Below, in pieces: positions 1 through 10,934 of a DNA stretch of 64,000 bases. Each line of letters begins with the position of its first letter. Position 1 is the stretch's first letter. Origin of the DNA: Sanguinoderma infundibulare. Lineage: Eukaryota; Basidiomycota; Agaricomycetes; Polyporales; Polyporaceae. The stretch spans positions 1,736,001-1,800,000 of the forward strand of contig JAVLRN010000006.1 of assembly GCA_032821775.1 (NCBI GenBank). Reading direction: 5' to 3'. The notes below the pieces were generated by a model, which saw only the letters and a list, made by a program, of their open reading frames with translations, was not told where the DNA came from and searched no databases. The position numbers and the translations under genes were made by a program.

Positions 1-737
1 TTGTTGCGCTCCTGGGAAAAGTTGTGCAGGCGTCTGTGGTGAGTCGGCCTCCGTCTTCTTGAAGTATGGGAGCAGAGCGTTCCAATTCCATCCTTCAGCA
101 CCGAGCTGGGTTCACTAGAATGAGGAAGATAGCGAGACTATTGAAACGGTGCTCGAGGCTGACCTTCTCCCAAGCATCGTATTCCTTGGCCGAGGCTCTG
201 TCCCATACCATGTAATTCAAGCCGCTAGTGCCACCGAGCATTTTCCCTCTGGCCTGTTCGAGGACATTGCCATTGAGTGCCTCTTGGGGGACGCTTTCGA
301 ACCTCCAATCGAAATCAGGATTCCCGACAGCCTGACCAAAAAGTTCTGGTGATATTTAGTTGTCGAGCATGTACCGTACGAGTAAGCATCAGTGCAAGGA
401 CCTACCGGGAGTGTCAACGAGGGGTTCATTAATATGATGAGTGCCAGCTTCGATCACTGCGACGGTGGTGTCTGGATCTTCGCTAAGGCGCGCTGCTATC
501 ACAAGTCCGGCGGTTCCGCCGCCTTGTGAGCGAAATAGATGGTGTCAGTACGCTGTGTATAGAGACTTTAATAACACTTGCCTATCACCACATAATCGAA
601 TGTTCGAATTCTGCCACTGCCTGTAGTCCAATGAATCCCTTGGCTTCGGGTTATGAGATAGATGAACACTTACCTTGACCGGAAGCGTGGACTAGAGTGG
701 TGAGTGCGTAAGCCGCAAGCGTGAGGCGCAAAAGCAT
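1..737 (-). CDS. GMC-family FAD oxidoreductase, 5' part (cut by window edge)
   Basis: Secreted flavoenzyme of the glucose-methanol-choline family (aryl-alcohol oxidase / glucose dehydrogenase-like, CAZy AA3). The reading is complement(join(<1..105,164..345,406..522,582..620,674..737)), and all phases agree. The N-terminus [20 protein letters not shown] is a signal peptide. It is followed by the FAD-binding segment [23 protein letters not shown], then [15 protein letters not shown] and the [14 protein letters not shown] motif, all diagnostic of GMC enzymes. The start at 737 is chosen because it gives the signal peptide. The intron 581..523 begins with GC rather than GT and interrupts the glycine-rich FAD motif. 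The substrate-binding and catalytic C-terminal half lies outside the window, so substrate cannot be assigned. A second GMC gene sits at 47.2 kb on the other strand. Confidence 0.88.
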
Positions 738-1765
738 CCTGGTGAAAATACCGGGCAGTAAAGGAACAGGTTGCAAGGATACGGGACAGCGAAGGAACAG
801 AGTGCAAGGGGGCTTCCCAAGAACGCTGTCCGTGGCCCTCCTTCCAGTTGGTTGGATATCGGGAGATATTGCATCACGAGCACAGAGTCCAATGACAAAT
901 ATGCGGTATGATCGCAGATGGCGGGGCGAAACGCACTGGGAGAAGCTTCTTGATGGGAGAGACGGCCGCAGCACCGCCGGGAGCTTTCAAGGAGGCGTCC
1001 TCGACATAGATAGAACTCAACCGTTCTAACGGGTGCCCGAGAGGAGACTCTGAGCTTCTACAGCTGCACGTCAGCTCTATTACACTCTTGACGACATAGG
1101 CTGCACTTACGTGATAAATTTTGGTGGCGAAGAAGGCACAGATACTTGTTGCTAGCTATACCGTCCGTCCCTGACTGTCATCCGCGAACACATAGATTCT
1201 AGGCGCCCGGGTGGCATAAAACATCATGTCAGGTGACCGTCCTCATGCTGTCTATCACACTCTTCTCGCCCTCCTCGTTAGCAAGACACTCATCCACACC
1301 CAGGGACTTAGCAAAGGCGGAAGTCAGATTTTCCTCCCCTGGTGGTCTCCCCGCTTTTCGATTACCCTACATGTTTCGTTTACTCATTTCGGAGAGGCGC
1401 TCCTTCCTGTAGACGACCACACGTCGCTACCAGTGCGCATACATAGTGTGATGGTACATGACCGATATCCCATCACTTGAATTATCAGATTCCGAAGCGA
1501 AGTCACTACATAGCTCCGTCTGGTGGCACCCGGTGCAGTTCTACCGCCGTTGTGACTCATCGACATCGGCCGAAGCAAACCCTGTAAGCCGATGCAGATA
1601 GGCATAAAGAGTCTGCAAAGCTCGATACCCAAGCATCGCCCCAGACATTGCGAAGCATCTTCCCCCATCGCTCCAACTCGTGGTATGTAACTCCGGCTGG
1701 GCGTTCTAGACGAGTTAAATCAATAGCTAACATGTTCTTAACCAAGCACAGCGGGCAGTCGCAAC
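738..1765. other. Intergenic, no supported gene
   Basis: About 1 kb between the divergent GMC oxidoreductase and the methyltransferase. Only short ORFs without recognisable domains are present. It should hold both promoters, but I see no clear core element to name. Confidence 0.5.
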
Positions 1766-2590
1766 ATGTCGCAGGACTCCACTAGCATTCATGTCTACAC
1801 TCACGGCCACCATGAGTCCGTCCTACGTTCGCACACCTGGCGTACGGCACAGAACTCCGCCGCGTACCTCCTTCCCCACCTGAAACCCAACATGACCTTC
1901 CTCGACATTGGTTGCGGCCCCGGAACCATTTCCGCCGATATCGCCAAGAACTACGTCCCCGAGGGGCACGTCACCGGCCTCGATGTCCCAGGCGTCTTGG
2001 ACCAGGCTCGCGAGCACGCCGCGTCCAAGGGCGTAACCAACATCACCTTCACCTCCGGCGATGCGCATCATCTTCCCTTCCCGGACGCCAGCTTCGACGT
2101 CGTCCACGCTCATCAGGTGCTGCAGCACGTCGCCGACCCCGTCCAAGTGCTGCGTGAGATGTGGCGCGTCGCCAAGCCCGGCGGCCTCGTCGCCACCCGC
2201 GAGACCTACTTCTCCGGTATGTCCTGGTGGCCGGAGATCGAGGGTATGGAGGAGTGGCGCCAGGGCTACATCGAGGTCGCCCGCGCCAACGGCGGTGAGC
2301 CCGATGCTGGTCGTCGCCTCCACGTTTGGGCGAAAAAAGCTGGGGTCCCTGTCGAGAGCCTCACCTTGTCCGCCGGGACCTGGTGCTACTATACTCCGGA
2401 AGAGCGGGCGTGGTGGAGCGGCTTGTGGGCGGACCGTACACTGTCGTCGAGCTTCGCGTCCACGGCGCTCAAGAATGGTATCTATACGCAGGAGGGTCTC
2501 GAGAGAGTCGCCGAGGTTTGGCGTCAGTGGGGTGCGGATGAGGATGCCTGGTACACTGTGGTTCACGGCGAGCTGATGGCGAGGAAGTAG
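1766..2590 (+). CDS. Class I SAM-dependent methyltransferase (UbiE/COQ5-like)
   Basis: Single-exon 274-residue protein with a complete class I methyltransferase fold. Motif I is LDIGCGPGTISADIA (about residues 46-60), the acidic adenosine contact is GLDVPG, motif II is GDAHHLPFPDASFDVVHA, and the post-motif is LREMWRVAKPGG. It has the layout of Methyltransf_11/25 proteins, which include COQ5 and many small-molecule methylases. The acceptor substrate cannot be read from sequence. There is no signal peptide or membrane segment, so it is probably cytosolic. The start lies in a short leader (MSQDST) about 40 residues before motif I, as is usual for this class. It stands alone between a GMC oxidoreductase and an F-box gene, and nothing suggests a metabolic cluster. 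Confidence 0.9.
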   Translation: MSQDSTSIHVYTHGHHESVLRSHTWRTAQNSAAYLLPHLKPNMTFLDIGCGPGTISADIAKNYVPEGHVTGLDVPGVLDQAREHAASKGVTNITFTSGDAHHLPFPDASFDVVHAHQVLQHVADPVQVLREMWRVAKPGGLVATRETYFSGMSWWPEIEGMEEWRQGYIEVARANGGEPDAGRRLHVWAKKAGVPVESLTLSAGTWCYYTPEERAWWSGLWADRTLSSSFASTALKNGIYTQEGLERVAEVWRQWGADEDAWYTVVHGELMARK

Positions 2591-2918
2591 GCGATGCGAT
2601 TCGAACAAGTTTACTCGATTGTAACTTATCTCCGCTGGCTCCTCCCCTCCCACCCTCCCTCAGAATGCCGACGACTCAGGACTGCCTGAGGCTTGTTTAT
2701 GCCGAGCATAGAATATTGCATTGGATGCAATGGACATTTCAGTATGGACGCAGCTTCCGATATGTAAGCAGTTGGGATCGCGGAACAATCGAACAATTGC
2801 AATGGAATTCCGTCCAATACTGTACTGTGAGTAAGACTTCAACGCCTTCGACGATGGCAATACGACGCAAAGTTGATGGATCAATAACAGGTCGTCTCGT
2901 ATACTCCCTATCAATGAG
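2591..2918. other. Convergent 3' intergenic region
   Basis: About 330 bp between the stops of the methyltransferase (+) and the F-box gene (-). It should contain both 3' UTRs. No gene seen. Confidence 0.5.
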
Positions 2919-5486
2919 TCACCTGGAGGAAGCATCTCGTGGCAACGTAACGGGTGGCTTCTTCAGCTTGGACAGCAGACTCCAATAGATGTTTCCGTCC
3001 TTGAGAGCACCATCAGCGTCGTTGATGTTGTGTCTAAGAACAGAGTTAGTCATCGTGCGACACTCTGGATGTAAGGAATCAGATACTTACTCCTCCGCAA
3101 GATGCATTCGAATTTGAGCTTTCCTCCCAGACACGTCCTTTTTGATGCAGAGCGCGCACGACCACCAGCAATCTCTGTCCAACGAGAGCGTGTGGGCCAC
3201 TGCCTCAAGCTTCTTCACCCTAGCCATGTCCTTCTTGTCGACGCGGCGCCACCGGGTGTGCGCAGACTTTGGACATTTGTACCGGTGGGTGATGATGTCG
3301 TGCTTCGTGGTGTGTTCGAACTGTGCCAAAATCGCTTGAGTACGCGTCCACATCAAAACGTAGACGAACCACTTACAGCCGCTTCCCAAGCGTACACAAC
3401 ATCGCCGTGTCCACCCTCAGCGCACTTCACGCACCGCAGTCGCGCCTTGCACTGCTCCAAGTCCGCCAGCGTTGCGGTCGCGGGGTCAAGGCCAAGCTCG
3501 GTGACGATGCTACGCATCCACTTGATGCCGGCCTCGACTCGTGTCCGGTCGAGGGATTTCAAGTCGAACGGCGCTTTATACAGGCAGGCAGCATAGTGGC
3601 CACTGGGGAGTGGATTGTCGTGGTCCCGGCGGAAACGGTAATCGATGAGGATGTAGGGGTAGCGCATCTTGTAAACGTCCGTTTCTCTCCTGTAGAAGAC
3701 GGCGATTGCAAGGTCCAAGATGTCGACCCCCTCAGGAACCGGTTCGATGAACTGACGGAGGATGGATTCGAGGACCTTTCGCTGTTCGGCGTGCCACCCT
3801 TCGACGAGCTGGGGAACGATGCTCGCAAAGGTATCACGCGTGATGCTTTCTGAGGTTGGCGCATTCGCCAGGGGTTCAAGCTCCTTCATGAGGGCGAGAT
3901 CACAGGCGACGGGTCGGCAATCCATACTTGCATTCCGAGGAATGGTGACGCAGTGCGCAACGATGGCCTCTTCGAGCTCAGCGAATCGATACTTTGTCAG
4001 GGCCTTCCGCTCTTCCTCCAGCCGTTCCGAGCGTGTCTTGTTCAGAAACGTGTGGAGTGCTTCTTGCACCTTCTGCCAACCTGTGTGCCATATTAGTGAG
4101 GTTCTATACAAAGGCAATGCGAGACCAACACACCCTTGTCGGTGAGCTTCGCTGACTGTCGCACAACTGGCTGCCGAGACAACTGTTCGAGGCCATACTT
4201 GCCGAGGAAGTCCAACTCCTTCTCCCAACCAGTCTCCTTCAACTTCTGGACGATGCTGAATTGCCATCGGCAAAATGGCTGTCAGGTTCAGATCGAGCAA
4301 TTATCGCTACGAGTAAGCACTCACGCAGAAAACCGTTCTTTCCGGCCGCTCCGCAACTCGTCCTTCCGCTCGTCGTGCCACCCAATGCATTCACGAGCGT
4401 ACTGGAGGATGGTTTACTTCATGCACCCCATACTCAAGCACTATGGATACATACCTGCTTCTGCAAACCAATGTCTTTGCGGCGTTGCGCGTAGAACTTG
4501 TTCCAAGCTTCCGCGTCCCTAAGCTCGGGAAGCGCTGACCATTGACCCATAAGCTCATCGACATGCCGTTTGAGATACCACGCGGGGCTGTCGGGGACAC
4601 CATAGCCATAGTACCCGTTATGCCGCCGTCGAGACTGGGACCTAGTTAATTATAGCCCCTCAGCAGTGATTCAAATAGACAGACCGCACATGGAGAAAGC
4701 GACCTACTGCTCGCAGTTCTTAGGGACTGGAATGCCCTGAAACACATACGAATAATATCCTGTGTATCTGGCCAAGGTCTTGTCTTCCGCGAACCTCTCC
4801 TTGATATAAGACACTGTGCACGATCTAGAATGATGAGGAAGAACTTCAACAAACTGAATGGTTCCAAACGCCACACTGACTTACACCTTCGGCAAGCAGT
4901 TGGAGCAGTACCTGCCCCACCATGCCCATATGATCTTGCGAATATTCGAACACCCACAATTCTGCACAAGCGAATGAACGTCAGCGTCGTGCCCCTGCTG
5001 AGCCAATGATTTGAATGCGGCGGTGGCTTACATGGCAATGGGGTGAATAGAGCAAATGGACAAACGCGGGTATACTCAACCACGGGGGCCTGTCAGGCAA
5101 ATCGTCCGCGTTCTTCAGAGCAGCTTTCCAAAGCTGCTCGTTGCTCCGGTGCAAGAACCAGTCGTGGAACATTTTGCAAGTCCGAGAAAGGTTGAATAGG
5201 TCCTGTGGGTGCAAGTGCCCAAAGATCTGAGTGCGCCGTAGTCAGTCGAGTCCGAAACCCTTACAAAAGAGTTAGGGGTAATGTTCACCTGGAGTTGTAG
5301 TTCTACGGCAATGTTGGGAATGTTCTTCAGGCAGCCCCTTCGCATCTTGACCACCGCCGGCGACGCGACCGGTGGTTGGTCATTAGACGCGCCCGTGCTA
5401 GCCTTGGCTTTGCTGCTCGCCCGCGTGGTGCGGCTCGTGCTAGCTGTCGTGCCGGAGTTCGTCTTCACCTTCTTACGCGGAGGCAT
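2919..5486 (-). CDS. F-box protein with cysteine-rich central and C-terminal regions
   Basis: Putative substrate receptor of an SCF ubiquitin ligase. I read ten exons: complement(join(2919..3033,3091..3320,3377..4080,4134..4255,4325..4401,4455..4641,4708..4824,4885..4961,5032..5226,5289..5486)). They sum to 2,022 nt, or 673 residues, with every phase closing. The N-terminus is basic and low complexity (MPPRKKVKTNSG). The F-box follows, spanning the first intron: LKNIPNIAVELQLQ joined to IFGHLHPQDLFNLSRTCKMF. Next comes a CxxC-like cluster (SPHCH, NCGCSN, YCSNC), and near the C-terminus a second cluster (RCVKC, KCPKS, CWWSCALC). This architecture is a large expanded family in Agaricomycetes, and targets are unknown. 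The ORF continues past 3091 through a 57 nt intron into a short last exon. Confidence 0.85.
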
Positions 5487-5717
5487 GTGTGATGAGTGTG
5501 TGGTGGATGCGGTTGAAAGCTAAGCGTTATTCTCGAAGAGTGCCCAAACATACTCAACTTAAGTACGTCGCGTGGCGCGTCGCCGCATTTGGCGAACAAT
5601 GAAATCACCGCCGCGTCGAGTCACAGGTCACGGTGCCGCATTCAGTGGGCGGCTAATTTAGTCGACTTCGTTTTCTTACATTTCAACGTTCGAACCACGA
5701 ATATCCCGTGTGCCATC

Positions 5718-6382
5718 ATGTTAGGTCAACAACATTTCCCTCACGATCCCAGCTCATCGTCCTTTCACAACGCCGGCCGTCAGACTTCAACCAGCACCGG
5801 CCCGTCTGGTTCCCGCGTGTCCGACAACCAGGACCCCCAACCAGTGCTCATAAAGGAGATAAACTCGCCCCCAGAAGTGAAGATCGATGTCCCCAAGAAA
5901 CTAGCACTCAAGCCACGCAAGCTACCTATCCGTGCCTGCGGCCTTGTTTTCTCGAACGAGGAAATGTGGAGGTGGTACTGTGGTATTGCTCGGTCCGCAC
6001 CTGATAGGCCCCTCGAGAACTCCGTTGGCCCATAATTGCGTGTGCATCTCAAAGGTAGCGAAGAGTAAAGGTTTTGCCTTCATCCCGTGCGGTTGTGAGA
6101 CAGGTTGGCCCCCGGACTTCTTTATGCTGGTTGCGCTCGCGAAGCGGTTCCCTAGAGGGCGTGAGGGGATGACCAAGGAGCAGATCCCTCAATTCACAGC
6201 GAAGAGGTATGAACGCAATGCGCGTAAGTTCGCGAAGGAGCATGGTACGTACAGCGACCAGATGTCCATATCTCTGCTAATACCGTCCGATCCCTGCAAG
6301 CGTTGCGAATGCAGAGTCGCTAGAATTCCGGACCGTCCTGACTGACGATCCGGACTTGGTTGGGCCCTGGTTGGATGACTGA
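5718..6382 (+). CDS. Hypothetical protein, small, three exons
   Basis: No family recognised. The proposed structure join(5718..5982,6104..6244,6315..6382) closes in phase (157 residues). The first part is Ser/Pro-rich (MLGQQHFPHDPSSSS) and leads into a basic stretch (VDVPKKLALKPRKLPIRAC-like). The middle exon has WPPDFFMLVALAKRFPRGRE followed by a charged helix, and the end is acidic (LTDDPDLVGPWLDD). The second intron has clear GTACGT/CAG signals. The first (121 nt) is longer than its neighbours and is the weak point. An in-frame upstream ATG at 5589 is possible. The gene is divergent from the F-box gene 230 bp away. It may be a real lineage-specific gene or a decayed one. Confidence 0.42.
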
Positions 6383-7266
6383 CGATTACCTATCCCGCGT
6401 ATAGTAGACGATCCTCACCGTGTATTAGAGCACTAGTCGTAAAACCGGTAAACTCACCGCATCGCATTCTCCCCTAACCACTGCATCCAGATCAGTTTGG
6501 CGAGGACATGGATTGACTGCTTGGATCGTGATAAACATCTGAATATACTCGACGATGAGGCAGGCCGTACGGCGATTCAAGTTCCATATTAAGGACCACT
6601 TCCACAAATCGTGAACTAGGTGGGACAAATATGTACACCGGAGCACACAGAAGTCTTGGCTGCCACGCCTTCATCGACAACAAACACATCAGTCTACGTG
6701 CGCTGACGCTTGGCGATACGAGAGGACTGGGATGGTGACGTGGGGGAGGACTCCGCGCGTCGGCTGCCGAGCACTGTAGGCGGGGTGGTGGGATGTGGCT
6801 TGCTTTTGCGGGCATGACGATGGGGCGTATGAATATGATGGCGGTGGGATGGGAAGCGCAAGGGTGAGGGGAAACGTTTATAGGTCGAATGCAGACCCCG
6901 ATCGAGGTCAATTCTCCGCATATGGTAGCCCTATCGTCATGTTCGATTGCACGCAGGGTATGGTTTGCCATAGGAGTTTGCGCATGACTTTGCGGGACTC
7001 GGATAAGCTGGACGAAAACGAACATACTGCTATTCAACAGTGATGAGCGACCGGGAACTTGAACCCTTGAAGAAGTTTGGCTTCAAGCATCCTCGGTGTG
7101 CATGACCGGATTTCCGGTGTGCCGAGTAGGAACCGTCGGGGCCGATAGTAAAGCTGACGTCGTGGTCAGCCTCTACTAACACTCCATATCCATGCCCTTC
7201 ACCGACAACTACTCCCCACGCACAGTCTACCTATTCATCCCACACTGACACAACTAACCCCCGGAA
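6383..7266. other. Intergenic, no supported gene
   Basis: About 880 bp upstream of the kinase. Minus-strand ORFs here (up to 181 codons) are low-complexity Pro/His/Arg translations without domains. The stretch next to the kinase is CT/CA-rich, as in fungal promoters and 5' UTRs. Confidence 0.45.
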
Positions 7267-9677
7267 ATGACTGACGCGAACTCACCACGAATCCTCCCCA
7301 TGTCGAAGCGGGACGGCGACCCCAAGATGATCGGCCTCTGGAAGGTGGGACGAACAATCGGGAAAGGCAGCTCAGGTGCGTCCCCACCAGTCCTCCCAAC
7401 ACGCACGCCGAAGCCAGAACTCGCGGGCCAGGTCGAGTGCGCCTCGCCCGACACACCAAGACCGGCCAATACGCCGCGGTGAAGATCGTTTCTAAGACCG
7501 CGCTCCTCAACTCACGCATGTCCCTCCGCAACCTCGGCGAGGAGGCGGACCGCATCCTGCACGGCATCGAGCGCGAGATCGTGATCATGAAGCTCATCGA
7601 GCACCCCAACATCATGCGGCTCTACGACGTCTGGGAGACTTCGACCGAGCTCTACCTCATCCTCGAGTACGTCGAGGGCGGCGAGCTCTTCGAGTACCTC
7701 TGCGACAAGGGCCGTCTCTCCCCGCGCGAGGCGATTGGGTACTTCCAGCAGATCATTATGGCCATCGATTACTGCCACCGCTTCAACATCGCGCACCGCG
7801 ACCTCAAGCCGGAGAACCTCCTCCTCGACCGTGACAAGAACATCAAGGTCGCCGACTTTGGCATGGCCGTCTGGCAGGGCGCGGGCAACATGCTCAACAC
7901 CGCGTGCGGCAGCCCACACTACGCCGCGCCCGAGGTCATCAGAGGCCAGGCGTACGATGGGACCGCGGCAGACATCTGGTCGTGCGGCGTCATCCTCTAC
8001 GCGCTCCTCGTCGGACGCCTCCCGTTCGACCACGACGATCTGCCAACGCTCCTGGAGAAGGTCAAGGTCGGCAAGTTTACGATGCCGAGCGACGTCGACG
8101 CGCGCGCACAGAATCTCATCCGGCGCATGCTCGAGAAGGATGTCAACAAGCGCATCACGATCCCCGAGATCCTCCGCCACCCGTTCTACAAGAGCCAGAA
8201 GCCAAAGCAGATGAACTGCGACGTCCCAAAGCTCGACGAGATCGCGCGTCCCCTCACAAGCAAGGACCAGATCGACCGCGACATCTTCGCGAACCTCCGC
8301 ACGCTATGGCCAGGGGCAGAGGACGAGCAGATTGTAGCGCGCCTCATGGACGAGAAGCCATCCTGGGAGAAAGGAGTGTACCAGTTGCTGCTCCAGTACC
8401 GCGCGAAGCATTCCGAGGATTATGACGAGGACGAGGAGAGAGCGCTCGTGGAGAAGCGGGAGGAGAGACGCAAGGCCAAGCGGGATGCCGAAGCCCGGGA
8501 GAGGGATCAACTTCTCGCAGACCTTCCTCCGAGGGCAGGACCGCCCACACCGACGCGAGCCAGGACTGGTGTGTGTACCAGATCGTCTTCACCTTCGCCC
8601 ACAAGAGCTCCCAGCAGGATGCGCAAGGTCTCCTTTCTATCACTGGCCGAGAAAAGCGATCTCCTACTCCCGCCCTTGACGTCCACTCCAGTCACAACCG
8701 CGCCATCGCCAGACCCGCCTTCCCTACAGTCTCCTCGGCCGCGACCCCAACTTCCCCCCATCCAGGTCCCGCAGGTCGAAGACGAGCGTGTCCAAGAGTT
8801 CTTGCACCAGATTGCCCATCACCTCGTCGCGATCCAGGCCGGCACCAAACCGTTGTGCGATCAAGCCGACTACGATCGTCTCGTCTCTCCGCTCATTGCC
8901 AGCCTCGCGCCGCCGATCCCAACTAGACTCTTCGGCGACCAGCTCCAGCTGTCGACCAACACGCAGTCTGACCCATTCCGCCTCGGAGAAGCGGCACCCA
9001 CGCAGACGAAGCCGCTTAGCATTCGGCGACGGAACGGGCCAAACGCAAACAAGGAGAACGCCTCCACCGCGCCGCGCCTGACCGTCAAGATTGATAGCGA
9101 GGACGGTGAGGTTGTTCACAAGCCGCCGTCTGAGAGAAACCACCTCAAGAAGCGCCGTAGCCCGATGCTGTCGCCGGCGTCCCCAGCGTCCGCATTCTCC
9201 GACGGATCGTTCGTCCTCCCCTCAACGCCGAGGAGGAAATGGTTCGGGGCGCTGTTCCGCTTCAAGCCCGCAACTCACCAGCTGCTGTCGACCGAGGACG
9301 CGGAGCAAACGCACGCGACCTGCCGGAAGCTCCTCGAGGACATGAACGTGATGGTCTCCGCTGCACACTACGTCTCCGGCTCGGACGCGCTAACGTTGGA
9401 GTGTACGCTCGCAGATGGTGGCCGCGACGAGCTTGGGACGGTGAAGGGCGTGCGCTTCCGGGTGGAGATCGGGCGACCGAGCCCAGCGCACGAACTCGCC
9501 GGGTACACGGTGGTGGTGCAGCTGGTGTTGGAGAAGGGGGCCGCGAGCAGCCTGAAGTTGATCCACGGGCGGCTGAAGCGGGATTGGGACCTGGACAAGG
9601 TGTCGGCAGCCTGCGAGAGCCTGTCGACGAGGGAACTGGAAGGCGGGCGGTTCCTCGAGGTCGTGTTCGATCACTGA
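7267..9677 (+). CDS. Gin4/Hsl1/Nim1-type serine/threonine kinase (CAMKL)
   Basis: Cell-cycle/septin-associated kinase family that in yeasts controls the morphogenesis checkpoint and septin ring. Exons are join(7267..7375,7432..9677), 784 residues; the 56 nt intron splits the glycine loop GKGSSG/RVRLA. The kinase domain (about residues 20-300) is complete: ATP-binding Lys in AVKIVSK, catalytic HRDLKPENLLLD, DFGMA, GSPHYAAPE and DIWSCGVILYALLVGRLPF. A UBA-like segment follows (DEQIVARLMDEKPSWEKGVYQLLL), then an acidic/basic coil (EDYDEDEERALVEKREERRK), a long Ser/Pro-rich region, and a C-terminal KA1-like fold (WFGALFRFKP through ACESLSTRELEGGRFLEVVF) that in relatives binds acidic phospholipids at the cortex. 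The order kinase-UBA-linker-KA1 points to Gin4/Hsl1/Kcc4 rather than AMPK. Confidence 0.9.
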
Positions 9678-9981
9678 ATCGGGTTGCGCGATTCGGTTAA
9701 ATGGGAGACTGCTTGAAGAGGATTCTCAGCGGTGGACGTTGTGTATCTCACACCCATCTATCGTATTTATCTTACCTTGCACAAATGGACATGGTGTAGA
9801 CGGACAGCAAGACGGAACAGCACGGATACAACGCCAATGAGATATGGATGAAGTGGCACATTGATACATCTGCTGCATATAGTCAGCAAGGCTATTGATG
9901 TGGGGCTGATTCAGCACGTACCCGAAATAAGATCATGAAGATTTACACACTATCTATTCTCCGTTCCGTCGAAGCCGATCT
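9678..9981. other. Convergent 3' intergenic region
   Basis: About 300 bp between the kinase stop and the TMA16 stop. AT-richer than flanking exons, no gene seen. Confidence 0.45.
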
Positions 9982-10705
9982 TTACGAAGGGGCCAGAAGT
10001 AAAGGTGCCTCGTCCGTATCCATCTTTGCTTCAGCATCGGCTTGCTCTTCTGCTGCCTCATTTTTCAATAGTGGGTGGTGACCCGGTCGCGAGACCACGA
10101 CAGTCTCCGGAGATGCGCTGGATATGCGGAGGAAACGTAGCTGTTGGACATAGGCGGCTTCTTTTTGGTCCCACTTCCGGAAAAGCTCGACATTGGTGGG
10201 GTGCGTCATATCGATCACCTCTGTTTCGACGAGGTCGGCATGGAGAGTATCATCGGGCGTGGAGTCACTCACCGATGCCGGTCCGATACAATTCGGATTC
10301 CCTGAGTTTCTGCTCCTCCAGCTTCTGTTCCTTCACACTCTTCGGCCGTCCCTTCCGCCGTGATGCTTTCTCGGCCTCGAGTTCTTGATCGAAACGCGCC
10401 AGCCAGATCTCCCTCACGACGAAATGCAGCTCCTCCAGAGACAGCTCGCCCTCGGGTGGAAGCGCGTGGGAGAAGAAACTGTATGCGCTAGCTGCACACA
10501 AACCATTTAATTTTTGCGCCACATTTGAGGGATGGCAAATACCTTGAAACCCAGACTTTTTGTTGCGCTCCTTGGCTTGCTCGACGAGTTTACTCTTGCG
10601 AAGCTGGGTACGCACGAGCTGTCCAGCTTTACGTGATTGCGGGTGAAAGACCTTTTCCTTCTTGCCCCCGCTGGTCTTTGTATTCGTAGCCTTGGATGGA
10701 GCCAT
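9982..10705 (-). CDS. TMA16: TMA16 ribosome-biogenesis factor
   Basis: Translation-machinery-associated protein 16, a late nucleolar/nuclear 60S assembly factor. Exons are complement(join(9982..10220,10273..10491,10543..10705)), 621 nt, 206 residues, phases closed. The signature start is KKEKVFHPQSRKAGQLVRT, matching the KVxHPxSRKA motif of the family. It is followed by a basic helix (LRKSKLVEQAKERNKK) and the helical middle with ELHFVVREIWLARFDQEL. The C-terminal part carries VIDMTHPTNVELFRKWDQ, matching the family's NLKTFREWD region. The tail is acidic (EEQADAEAKMDTDEA). Length fits the family (about 180-210). It shares a 229 bp divergent promoter with the glycosyltransferase-like gene. Confidence 0.92.
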
Positions 10706-10934
10706 GGAAAACGCAGAGGAAGGGCGGGATGACCGAGCGATGCCGAGCTCGAGCCCTGCCACAAATTGCGCGCAATGCCTCCTGGGCGTCTGCACAAATC
10801 GTGGATCTCGACCACGTGGTATTCCCAGTTGGGGAAACTCTCCTGGACTTTGAAAACGAACCACCATCCAGCCGAGTCTCTCCAACTGCAAAGCAAACCT
10901 CCTGGATCCCTGCCGACCGCCACCTCTTTCCACA
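10706..10934. promoter_or_regulatory. Shared divergent promoter region
   Basis: The 229 bp between the start codons of TMA16 (-) and the glycosyltransferase-like gene (+) must contain both promoters. No TATA box or defined motif is evident, so this is inferred from geometry only. Confidence 0.4.

Noticed and set aside
1823..2653. 276-codon minus-strand ORF opposite the methyltransferase
   Set aside because: Shadow of a complete methyltransferase frame.
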